Shown: positions 42,667 through 50,265 of the stretch, in pieces
Position numbering within the stretch: position 1 is the first letter of the stretch
Layout: each line of letters opens with the position of its first letter
Assembly (NCBI GenBank): GCA_016720465.1
Contig: JADKKO010000001.1
Coordinates: 372,001 to 436,000, forward strand
Direction: 5' to 3'
Origin: Holophagaceae bacterium
GTDB lineage: Bacteria > Acidobacteriota > Holophagae > Holophagales > Holophagaceae
Length of the DNA stretch: 64,000 nt
The notes under the pieces: model-generated
Databases searched by the model: none
What the model was told of the DNA's origin: nothing
Seen by the model: the letters and a program-made list of their open reading frames with translations, nothing else
Translations under genes and position numbers: made by a program

Positions 42667-43563
42667 ATGGCTCCAAGCGGCATCAGCATCTCCCGGCGCT
42701 ACCATGTGTCCAGAAGGATCACCCAACTCCTGCTCCTGGCGCTCTGGGCGCTGCTGCCATGGCTGGATGTGGTCCGGATCGAAATCCAGGGGGGCCAGGG
42801 CCCTAGGATCATCTATCTCGGACAGAGCTACCCCATGGATTTTCCCTATGTGCTGGGGCTGATCATCCCTTTCGTCCTCCTCATCTGGGGGATCGCGCTC
42901 CTGACCTACTTCAAAGGCCGGGTTTTCTGCGGCTGGGCCTGCCCTTACGGGAGTTGCGTCGAACTATTCGATGGCCTCGCCACCGCCGTCTGGAAAGGCT
43001 CCAATCGCAAAGTGGCAGCCTGGATGAAGCGGTCTCCCCTTCACAAGTGGGCCCTCCGCCTGGGCGCTGGGACCACACTGATCGTGGCCCCGGTGCTTCT
43101 GGCCATGAGCTTGGCGGCCTACCTGGTGGCCCCGCGGCAGATGATCCACGCTCTCTTTGCAACGCCCTGGGGGCAAGGCGGCATGATCCAAGCCACCCTG
43201 CTCTCGTGGGTGGGCCTCACGGTCCTGATCTCCTGGCTGGCCGGCTTCGCCGTGAAATTCCATTTCTGCCGCATGGTCTGCATCTACGGAATGGGCCAGG
43301 CCATGGTGGTCTCCACGGCGCCGAAGAACAAGATCCTCCGTCCGCGTTTTCTTCAGGATTCAACCGAAGCCTGCGGGGGATGCCGGGCCTGCTTGAATGC
43401 TTGTTTCGTGGACCTAGACCCCCGCGCCAAGCACCTGGTCCTGGGATTTGGAACCGGCTGCTTCAATTGCGGGGACTGCATCGATGTCTGCACCACGGTG
43501 CAGGGGCACAGGGACGCCTCCCCGCTGCTTTCCTTCAGAACTTCCCTCAAGGCGGAGCGATGA
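42667..43563 (+). CDS. Membrane polyferredoxin (CcoG/NapH-like)
   Basis: 298 aa with about five membrane helices and Cys clusters for Fe-S centres: FCGWACPYGSC and HFCRMVCIYGMG near the membrane, then ACGGCRACLNACFVD and GCFNCGDCIDVC, two classical 4Fe-4S ferredoxin motifs. This resembles CcoG/RdxA and NapH, which move electrons at the inner membrane. No cytochrome oxidase or nap genes are adjacent. Its stop overlaps the mnmA start (ATGA). Confidence 0.88.
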   Translation: MAPSGISISRRYHVSRRITQLLLLALWALLPWLDVVRIEIQGGQGPRIIYLGQSYPMDFPYVLGLIIPFVLLIWGIALLTYFKGRVFCGWACPYGSCVELFDGLATAVWKGSNRKVAAWMKRSPLHKWALRLGAGTTLIVAPVLLAMSLAAYLVAPRQMIHALFATPWGQGGMIQATLLSWVGLTVLISWLAGFAVKFHFCRMVCIYGMGQAMVVSTAPKNKILRPRFLQDSTEACGGCRACLNACFVDLDPRAKHLVLGFGTGCFNCGDCIDVCTTVQGHRDASPLLSFRTSLKAER

Positions 43564-44711
43564 AGAGACCCGGGGGTTCGGCGCTCATGGATCTGGCCTT
43601 GGCGCCGCTGAAAAACCATCCGAGGCTTCGCCCCGGAGACCGGGTGGTGGCAGCCATGTCGGGAGGCGTGGACAGCTCGGTCATGGCGGCCCTGCTGCAC
43701 TGGGCGGGTTACGAAGTGATCGGCGTTTCCATGCAGCTCTTCGACAAGACCAGAGGCGGAACCACGCCCGAGACCGAAGGGAAATGCTGCACCCTGGACG
43801 ATTTCCAGGATGCCCGCCGGGTGGCGCATGAGAAGGGTTTCCCCCACTATGTCGTGGATTTCGAGGAGCGTTTCCGGGAGACAGTCATTGATGAATTCGT
43901 GGAGGGCTACCTCCGGGGGGAAACCCCAAGCCCCTGCATCCGCTGCAACCAGCACGTGAAATTCAAGACCCTGCTGGAGCGCGCCGAGGCCCTCGGCGCG
44001 GGCTTCGTCGCCACGGGGCACTATGCCCGGATCATCCACGACGAGGCCGGATTCCACCTTCTCAGGGCTCAGGACCCAGCCAAGGACCAGAGCTATTTCC
44101 TGTTCAGCCACACCCAGGAAACCCTTGCCCGCACGCTGTTTCCGTTGGCGGAGCTGACCAAGCCGCAAGTGCGCCAGCTGGGCCGGGACCTTGGCCTCCA
44201 CCTGGCGGAAAAAGCCGAGAGCCAGGAAATCTGCTTCGTGACCCAGAACCGGTATGACACCTACATTGAGGAGTCCGGCCGCGCTCCTGACGCCGGGCCG
44301 GGGCCCATCCGCCACATCGACGGCCGGGTCCTCGGGTCCCACGAAGGATATTGGCGCTACACAGTCGGCCAGCGGAAAGGCCTGGGTGTGGCCCATCCGA
44401 CTCCGCTTTACGTGCTGGGCGTGGAACGGGACACCAACACCGTCTGGGTCGGGGATGATGCGGATTTATTCGGCAGCGAAATGCTGGTCCGGGAATTGAC
44501 CTGGTGCGCAGGCGCGCCGCACAACCCCCTGCCCTGTTCCGCCAAGATCCGGAGCCGTGGCCTGGAGGTGGAAGCCATCGTGATGCCTTTGTCCGGGAAC
44601 CGCGCGAAGGTGGCCTTCGCGGAGCCCCAACGAGCGATAGCGCCTGGACAGGCCGTGGTCTTCTATCGGGATGAGGAAGTCCTGGGCGGAGGCTGGATCA
44701 GCGCGTCTTGA
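43560..44711 (+). CDS. mnmA: tRNA-specific 2-thiouridylase
   Basis: 383 aa. It thiolates U34 of Lys, Glu and Gln tRNAs. The PP-loop is AAMSGGVDSSVMAALL; the two catalytic cysteines are in TPSPCIRCNQHVKF and ESQEICFV; the C-terminal barrel begins YTVGQRKGLGVA. The ATG at 43560 overlaps the stop of the polyferredoxin gene; an in-frame ATG at 43587 is possible. A hairpin terminator (44743-44758) follows. Confidence 0.95.
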   Translation: MKRPGGSALMDLALAPLKNHPRLRPGDRVVAAMSGGVDSSVMAALLHWAGYEVIGVSMQLFDKTRGGTTPETEGKCCTLDDFQDARRVAHEKGFPHYVVDFEERFRETVIDEFVEGYLRGETPSPCIRCNQHVKFKTLLERAEALGAGFVATGHYARIIHDEAGFHLLRAQDPAKDQSYFLFSHTQETLARTLFPLAELTKPQVRQLGRDLGLHLAEKAESQEICFVTQNRYDTYIEESGRAPDAGPGPIRHIDGRVLGSHEGYWRYTVGQRKGLGVAHPTPLYVLGVERDTNTVWVGDDADLFGSEMLVRELTWCAGAPHNPLPCSAKIRSRGLEVEAIVMPLSGNRAKVAFAEPQRAIAPGQAVVFYRDEEVLGGGWISAS

Positions 44712-44714
44712 ACC

Positions 44715-44946
44715 ATTCGACTCCGATCTGCGCAACGAAGAAGGCCCCTTGCGGGGCCGTTTTCTTGGAGGCGCCGATCGGAATCCGGTGCCCGCCGCAG
44801 GCTGGCTGCGCCCGCGGCTCATCCCTTCGATCGCTACGCGCTCTCCGGGGCCGCTAGCGGCGCGCCATCCTGATTCGACTCCGATCTGCGCGATGAAGAA
44901 GAAGGCCCCTTGCGGGGCCGTTTTCTTGGAGGCGCCGATCGGAATC
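44715..44946. repeat. Duplicated tRNA-Cys 3' end and terminator (about 158-161-bp period)
   Basis: 44715-44785 and 44873-44946 are near-identical. Each holds, on the minus strand, the tRNA-Cys T-arm/acceptor end GGATTCCGATCGGCGCC with TCCA, then a GGCCCC-GCAA-GGGGCC terminator hairpin and a TTC-rich tract. Each ends at ATTCGACTCCGATCTGCGC (44873-44891 in the tRNA-proximal copy), which is an inverted copy (17 of 21 positions) of the T arm. The linker 44786-44872 is hairpin-rich (GCCGCTAGCGGC, GCTACGCGCTC). Confidence 0.85.
44743..44762. terminator. GC hairpin terminator between mnmA and tRNA-Cys
   Basis: GGCCCC-TTGC-GGGGCC (44743-44758) followed by GTTTTC on the plus strand terminates mnmA. 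The tRNA-proximal copy (44904-44919) would terminate tRNA-Cys on the minus strand. Confidence 0.75.
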
Positions 44947-45001
44947 GAACCGATGGATAGCGGATTTGCAGTCCGCGGCCTTACCACTTGGCTACGGCGC
45001 C
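44927..45001 (-). tRNA. tRNA-Cys (GCA)
   Basis: 75 nt including encoded CCA. Acceptor GGCGCCG paired with CGGCGCC, discriminator U73 as required for CysRS, anticodon loop CTGCAAA, T arm ATCGG-TTCGATT-CCGAT. Its 3' part is duplicated 158-161 bp downstream on the minus strand. Confidence 0.95.
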
Positions 45002-45058
45002 TTGATGTCTGGCTTTCTAGCATAAACGACTCGGGCCGCTGATGCGGCCTAAGTTAGG

Positions 45059-45133
<75 letters not shown>

Positions 45134-45168
45134 ACTGCTCCTAGATCTTATCAAACCACCGCAGAGCG

Positions 45169-45558
45169 TCAATGCCTTTTATCCGTGCGCTGGCATTCGG
45201 CGCAATGCCCGAAAAGTGAAAGCTGGTGCCGGGTGATGGAAAAACCGGACGAGATTTCCAACTGCTTGAGGGAATCCTCCACGCCGCACACATCCACTTC
45301 CACCATCCGCCCGCACCGCTCGCATTGCAGGTGGTGATGGTGGTGCTTCGAATTGCAGCGGACGAAGCGCATGACCTGGTCCTGGCCGAGGATGCTTTCG
45401 GCCCAGCCCTCCTGGATGAAGCGTTCCAGATTCCGGTAGATGGTGGGCAGGCCGGAGCGGTTTTCCTCCATGCGGGCCGAAATCTCCTCGACGGTCAGGG
45501 GCCGGTCCGAGGTGTTCAGGACGCGCAGGATTCCCTCCCGCTGGGGAGTCTGGCGCAT
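45169..45558 (-). CDS. Fur-family metal-dependent regulator
   Basis: 129 aa. The N-terminal winged helix shows TPQREGILRVL and LPTIYRNLERFIQEG (recognition helix). The dimerisation domain has KHHHHHLQCERCGRMVEVDV and, near the end, GHCAECQ: two CxxC pairs forming a structural zinc site plus a five-His run for regulatory metal. It could be a Fur, Zur or PerR relative; the sequence does not decide. ATG at 45558 has GGAG 5 bases upstream. Its start is 127 bp from the divergent kinase gene. Confidence 0.9.
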   Translation of the reverse strand: MRQTPQREGILRVLNTSDRPLTVEEISARMEENRSGLPTIYRNLERFIQEGWAESILGQDQVMRFVRCNSKHHHHHLQCERCGRMVEVDVCGVEDSLKQLEISSGFSITRHQLSLFGHCAECQRTDKRH

Positions 45559-45685
45559 GCCGGCTCCACGCAGAGAAGGCAAGGCCGAGGATTTCGGTGG
45601 GTGGCTCACGGGACCAGGATGACAAGAATGCGGCCCGGTGTGAATCCGTTCTCCCGGGACGCAGGAGATGCGGCATCCTGATGCC

Positions 45686-47338
45686 ATGCTCCGCGATCTG
45701 ATGGAAGCCTCCCCACGAGGGGCCACAGCGCCACCTTTCCTGCCGCTGGCCTTCCGCCTGGCGACCAGCTTCGGCCTCCTGGTGCTTCATCTGGCCTTCC
45801 CTCCGGATCCGATCAAAGCCGCCGCCAGCGAGTCCCTCTATCTGCTGCTGGTTTCCCTCTTCTTCATCGAAGCGGTCTGGGAAATCCAGCGGTCCTTGAA
45901 GGCCGGATTGGATCCTTTCGCGACCCCAGGACGCGCGAGCATCCGGTCGAATCTCGCCATGGACATCACGCTGGTGGCGCTGCTCATCGCCTTCCAGGGC
46001 GTGGACCAGGAACGATTCGCGGCCATCTACCTCTTCCCGATCCTGTCGTCCGCTTTCTACCTGGGCACCACCGAGATCGTCCTCGTCGGATTCATCGCCT
46101 TCGCCCTGCATCTGTCCAGCTTCCTGCTCTTCGGGGCCGGCATCCTGCCGCCTTTTGGCCACTCCGGCGCCCCCATGGACCTGGAAACGGCGGAGTGGAT
46201 CCTGGCCTTCGCCTCGCTTGAGATCTTCGCCGCGACCCTGATCGTCGTCCTCATCCGGAGGAACCTCGAGGGCCTGCGAAGGACCCTGCTGGCCTCCGAA
46301 GCCAAGGTGGATGATCTTTCGGCGCTGCACCGCCGCGTGGTGGAGTCGATGGTTTCCGGCCTCATCACCACAGATCTCGACGGCCGGATCACTTCGGCGA
46401 ATCCAGCCGCCGAGGCCATCCTCCAGCGGGCCCTTCCCATGGGGCGCACCATCGATGCGATCCTGCCCGTGGACCTGGCCCGGCAGGAGATCCTTCCCCG
46501 GGAACAGCGCTTCGAGGGAAGCTACATCGCGCCCAACGGGGCGTGGCGATTGTATGGCGGGAACGTCGCGCCGCTCCGGGATGCCGAGGGCAACCAGTCG
46601 GGGCACCTGATGCTTTTCCAGGACCTCACGGAGATCAAGGCCCTGGAAGAACGCACCCGGCTCAGCGAGCGGCTGGCGGCCATCGGCGAGCTGTCCGCCG
46701 GCCTGGCCCATGAGCTCAGGAATCCGCTCGCTTCCATCCTCGGCTGCGTGCAGATCCTGAAAGGCGAGGGCCATGCCCACGCCATGAATGAACGGGCGCT
46801 GGGGATCCTGAGCCGAGAATCCGACCGGGTCAGCGCCATCCTCACCAAGTTTCTGGACTTCACGCGGCCGAAGCCCGTGGAAATCCGCTGCGTCTATGTT
46901 CCAGATCTCATCGAGGAGCTCCGGGCGAGCTGGGAAACCGACCCTCGCGCCAAGGGGCTTTCCCTGGGCATCGCCCCGGTTCCCGAGGTCCGGATCAAGG
47001 CTGACGCCTTGTGCGCGCACCAGGTATTCACGAATCTCCTCACCAATGCCCGCAAGGCACTGGAAGGAGCCCAGGAGCCAAGAGTCCATCTGGAATTCGA
47101 GGAAGATGCAAACCACCTCCTGGTCCAGGTCCGGGACAACGGGTGCGGGATGGATGCCGAGCAGTTGCGGACCCTCTTCGTGCCCTTCTCGAGCACATTC
47201 AAAGAAGGCACCGGCCTGGGCATGAGCCTGGTCTTCCAGTTCGTCCAGGCGATGGGCTGGGACATCCGGGTCCAGAGCCAACTGAACCAAGGGACTCTGG
47301 TGAGCCTGAAAATTCCGCTTTGGGGCAGCCGGGGTTGA
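45686..47338 (+). CDS. Membrane sensor histidine kinase (NtrB/AtoS-like)
   Basis: 550 aa. Six or so N-terminal membrane helices (to about residue 190), a PAS domain (about 205-310, VVESMVSGLITTDLDGRI), then HisKA with His342 in AGLAHELRNPLASILG, and an ATPase domain with N-box FTNLLTNARKAL, DNGCGMD and GTGLGMSLV. An ATG at 45668 is also possible but sits directly on its GGAG. No response regulator is adjacent. Divergent from the Fur-family gene, so they may share a control region. Confidence 0.9.
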   Translation: MLRDLMEASPRGATAPPFLPLAFRLATSFGLLVLHLAFPPDPIKAAASESLYLLLVSLFFIEAVWEIQRSLKAGLDPFATPGRASIRSNLAMDITLVALLIAFQGVDQERFAAIYLFPILSSAFYLGTTEIVLVGFIAFALHLSSFLLFGAGILPPFGHSGAPMDLETAEWILAFASLEIFAATLIVVLIRRNLEGLRRTLLASEAKVDDLSALHRRVVESMVSGLITTDLDGRITSANPAAEAILQRALPMGRTIDAILPVDLARQEILPREQRFEGSYIAPNGAWRLYGGNVAPLRDAEGNQSGHLMLFQDLTEIKALEERTRLSERLAAIGELSAGLAHELRNPLASILGCVQILKGEGHAHAMNERALGILSRESDRVSAILTKFLDFTRPKPVEIRCVYVPDLIEELRASWETDPRAKGLSLGIAPVPEVRIKADALCAHQVFTNLLTNARKALEGAQEPRVHLEFEEDANHLLVQVRDNGCGMDAEQLRTLFVPFSSTFKEGTGLGMSLVFQFVQAMGWDIRVQSQLNQGTLVSLKIPLWGSRG

Positions 47339-47567
47339 ACGCCCCCGGGGGCAACCGATGCCCGGCCCCGTGTCCCAGGTGGCAGGGGGTCGCGATTGAG
47401 CCTAAACTTTTCCTACCATTCCCTCATAAACCTGGCAGAGGTTCCTTGTTGGATCCAGTCGGAGCTGTCAGATTCAAGGCCATTCCTAACAAGATTGGCC
47501 TATCCGTGCATCCGGCGCCTTTCCCCTGCTCGGCACCAAAGGTCGCACCGCAAATCCAGGACGTTCC

Positions 47568-48059
47568 ATGAACCGCAAGCTGATTCGCCCCAACCTGAAC
47601 GAAATCAAGGAAAAAATGGGCCGGGGAACCGCCTCGCCGGGACCGGGCGGCGGCGCCATGGTGCTCACGCCGACGCCGACCATGATCCAGCCCGATGGCG
47701 CCGTCACGGCCGTGGACCCGAGTGCGCCCATGGCACCCCAAGGCCTTGGCAGCCCCCGGCGGAAGATCGCGCCCCCGGAGCAGACCAATGCCGAAAGTTT
47801 TTACTATCTCAAGCAGATGCAGTCCAAAACCCCCGTGGTCGTCGTGCTCCAGGACGATGAGAAGCTCCGCGGCGTCATCGAGTGGTACGACAAGCACTGC
47901 CTGAAGATCAACCGGCTCAAGGAACCCAACGTGGTCGTGCCCAAACACAACATCAAATACATCTACAAGCAGGAAGAAGAACCCCGCATCCGCAGGAAGA
48001 CCAGCGCCAAGAAGGAAGAGATCCTCTCCCCGGACGTGGACCTTCCGCTCTACGATTGA
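47568..48059 (+). CDS. hfq: Hfq-like RNA chaperone with long N-terminal extension
   Basis: 163 aa, much longer than the usual 75-100. Residues about 73-133 are an Sm/Hfq fold: ESFYYLKQMQSKTPVVVVLQ, LRGVIEWYDKHCLKINR, and VVPKHNIKYIYK, which corresponds to the Hfq Sm2 Y-K-H motif. The first 70 residues are low-complexity (GPGGGAMVLTPTPTM, Pro/Gly rich) and the tail is basic then acidic. Hfq hexamers help small RNAs pair with mRNAs. The extension and the divergent Sm1 make the call firm for fold, less so for function. Confidence 0.8.
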   Translation: MNRKLIRPNLNEIKEKMGRGTASPGPGGGAMVLTPTPTMIQPDGAVTAVDPSAPMAPQGLGSPRRKIAPPEQTNAESFYYLKQMQSKTPVVVVLQDDEKLRGVIEWYDKHCLKINRLKEPNVVVPKHNIKYIYKQEEEPRIRRKTSAKKEEILSPDVDLPLYD

Positions 48060-48181
48060 GGGAAGCCGTTGCAAATTAGCAACTCGGTCTTTCTGATCGC
48101 CGACAGGCATATGGGGACGCGACCAAACCGCCATGGAATCTCCGGCGGTTCCTAAGCGGCTCCAAACCAGGGGTCTGCTGT

Positions 48182-49540
48182 TTGAGCCAATCGTTTCCTC
48201 CACCCGCCCGCCGCCCGCGCATCGCCGTCACGTTGGGCGATCCCTGCGGAATCGGCCCAGAACTGTTGCTGGGATCCCTTTTCGCCATCAACCGATGGGC
48301 GGATGTCATCGTGGTCGGGGCCAAGGCTGGACCGGACCTGCTCGAACCTCAGATGGCGGATGGCCGGCGGGTGCAATGGCGCTGGGGTAACCCGCCCGGT
48401 GGCGGGCCTGAAATCCCCGGGGCCAAGTCCCACAGCCTGTGGACGGGCTCCGGAACCTCCTGGGAGCCAAGCCAGCGCCAGCTCATGGGCCACGCCCTCT
48501 GGATCGATCCGACCCCTGAAATCACCGCGTCCATGCTCCAGCTCGGGAAAGGCTCGGCCGAATCCGGAAAAGCTGCGGTGGAGGCGGTCCGCATCGGGGC
48601 GCATCTGGTGATGGTCGGCGAGGCGGATGCGCTGGTCACGCTCCCCCTCTCGAAGGCCGCAGCGCATCAAGCCGGGTACGACATTCCGGGCCATACGGAA
48701 TTTCTGCAGGAAATGTCAGGATCGCAGATCACCCGCATGGCCTTTGTGAGCCCCAGCCTGAAGATCGTGCTTCACACCGTCCACCAGAGCCTGCGTTCGG
48801 TGGTGGAGGGCATCAGCGCCGAATCTGTCGCGCAGACGCTGAGCTTCGCGGCCGACCGATTCATCCAGCTCATGGGAAAGAATGATCTGCGGGTCGCCCT
48901 GTGCGCCCTGAATCCCCACGCAGGCGAATCCGGAGCCTTCGGCAAGGAGGAAACCGCCCTCGCCGAAGCGGTGGTGATCGCGGAAGCCGCGTTCATGGAT
49001 TTCGACTTGAGCGAAGTCGCGATGCCCTTCGAGCATGTCGCCTCGCCGTTCAGCACCGCGGGTGTTCCGGATGGCTGGGAAATCTTCCCCAGCAAACCCC
49101 CGAACCGCCAGAACGCTGGTGCCGCACCCCGCGTGGCGACGACCATGCGTTCTGGGGTCGAAATCCAGCAGCGCTATGAACCCGCCCTGCCACCCAGGCC
49201 GAGCACGCGTCCCACTCCCCATTTTTTCGGCCCGCTTTCCGCCGATAGTCTTTTTCCCCGCGCGGCCAAGGGCGAGTTCGACGTGGTGGTGGCCCTGTAC
49301 CACGACCAGGGACTCATCCCCATCAAAGTGTTGGAGCCATTGCGGGCGGTGAACCTCACTTTGGGCCTGCCGTTCATCCGGACCAGCCCGGACCATGGGA
49401 CCGCCTTCGACAAGGCAGGGCTTTGGAAATCCGACGCCACGAATTTTCTCGAGGCGGTCGCCCTGGCTGTGCGGCTTGCGGCCCGGGCGAAACGGGAATC
49501 CTGGATTGCCGAGGTCGGCTCGGCGAAGGAAATCGGCTGA
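48182..49540 (+). CDS. pdxA: 4-hydroxythreonine-4-phosphate dehydrogenase, enlarged
   Basis: 452 aa against the usual 330. PdxA acts in pyridoxal phosphate synthesis. Core motifs are present: TLGDPCGIGPELL, DIPGHTEFLQEM, NPHAGESGAFG, GPLSADSLFP, VVALYHDQGLIPIK and RTSPDHGTAFD. Extra residues lie after position 45 and, more strikingly, between NPHAGESGAFG and GPLSADSLFP, which are about 95 residues apart instead of about 30. Start is TTG at 48182, behind AGGGG. It is first in a chain of touching genes running to mlaD. Confidence 0.85.
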   Translation: MSQSFPPPARRPRIAVTLGDPCGIGPELLLGSLFAINRWADVIVVGAKAGPDLLEPQMADGRRVQWRWGNPPGGGPEIPGAKSHSLWTGSGTSWEPSQRQLMGHALWIDPTPEITASMLQLGKGSAESGKAAVEAVRIGAHLVMVGEADALVTLPLSKAAAHQAGYDIPGHTEFLQEMSGSQITRMAFVSPSLKIVLHTVHQSLRSVVEGISAESVAQTLSFAADRFIQLMGKNDLRVALCALNPHAGESGAFGKEETALAEAVVIAEAAFMDFDLSEVAMPFEHVASPFSTAGVPDGWEIFPSKPPNRQNAGAAPRVATTMRSGVEIQQRYEPALPPRPSTRPTPHFFGPLSADSLFPRAAKGEFDVVVALYHDQGLIPIKVLEPLRAVNLTLGLPFIRTSPDHGTAFDKAGLWKSDATNFLEAVALAVRLAARAKRESWIAEVGSAKEIG

Positions 49541-50265
49541 GCAGCGCCGTCCTGAATGACTATCCGGTCTGGCGGGCCTTCGGGCCTGGCGCATCACGCC
49601 TACTTGGCTGGAGCCCCCCCCAGCGGCCCTTCGATGCGGTGCCTCGAACGGCCCTGCGCATCGTGGATGGCCAAGCTCGGGATTGGAACCAGCATCAGGC
49701 CCGGCTTCAACGGGGCGCCGCCAGGCTCGGCTGGGAGGCCTCCTGGCTATCCGCAGCTTTGCCTGAGATCGCGGCCTGGGTCTCGACTGCACCCCTGGCC
49801 GCATGCCGGATGCAGCTATTCCCCGATGCGGTTTCCATCCGCCTGGAGACGGTGCCTGAGCCTTTTTCAATGTGCCGACTGCTCTCCATGGCTCATCCCC
49901 TGGGAGACATCAGGGGCGAGGCGGCGGCCGCCCTGAAAGGGCTTCTGGGGCCCTGGGACATACAGGCGCGGCAGCATGCCTTAGCAAGGCTTGCGGACGA
50001 CGCCCTACTGCTTTGGCCGGATGGAACCATCGCCGAGACCGCCATCGCGGCCCTGGGGCTCGAAGTGGAGGGGAAGCTTCTCATGCCTCCGAAGGAAGGC
50101 CGGGTTTCAAGCATCACCGAAGAACAAGAACTGCCGCTCTGGGCCAGGTCCCGCGGGCTGGATATCCGATACGGACCCATCGGCCTGGATGAAGTTTCAG
50201 GCGGGCGCCTTTGGTGCATGAACGCCGTGCGTGGTTTGTGGCAGGCTGAGGTAGTCCAACTCTGA
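49537..50265 (+). CDS. Class IV aminotransferase-like protein (PabC-like)
   Basis: 242 aa if started at CTG 49537, which overlaps the pdxA stop (CTGA) and has AAGGA six bases upstream; the only other in-frame start before the core is GTG at 49639 (208 aa). The fold is recognised from RIVDGQARDWNQHQARLQRG, TIAETAIAALGLEVEG, and GRVSSITEEQELPLWARSRG. Class IV enzymes include 4-amino-4-deoxychorismate lyase (folate), which would pair with TrpE/G-type synthases. No convincing Schiff-base lysine was located, so activity is uncertain. Confidence 0.65.
   Translation: MSSAVLNDYPVWRAFGPGASRLLGWSPPQRPFDAVPRTALRIVDGQARDWNQHQARLQRGAARLGWEASWLSAALPEIAAWVSTAPLAACRMQLFPDAVSIRLETVPEPFSMCRLLSMAHPLGDIRGEAAAALKGLLGPWDIQARQHALARLADDALLLWPDGTIAETAIAALGLEVEGKLLMPPKEGRVSSITEEQELPLWARSRGLDIRYGPIGLDEVSGGRLWCMNAVRGLWQAEVVQL

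Noticed and set aside
45179..47290. 703-codon minus-strand open frame
   Set aside because: Antisense to the histidine kinase and in a wrong frame of the Fur-family gene.
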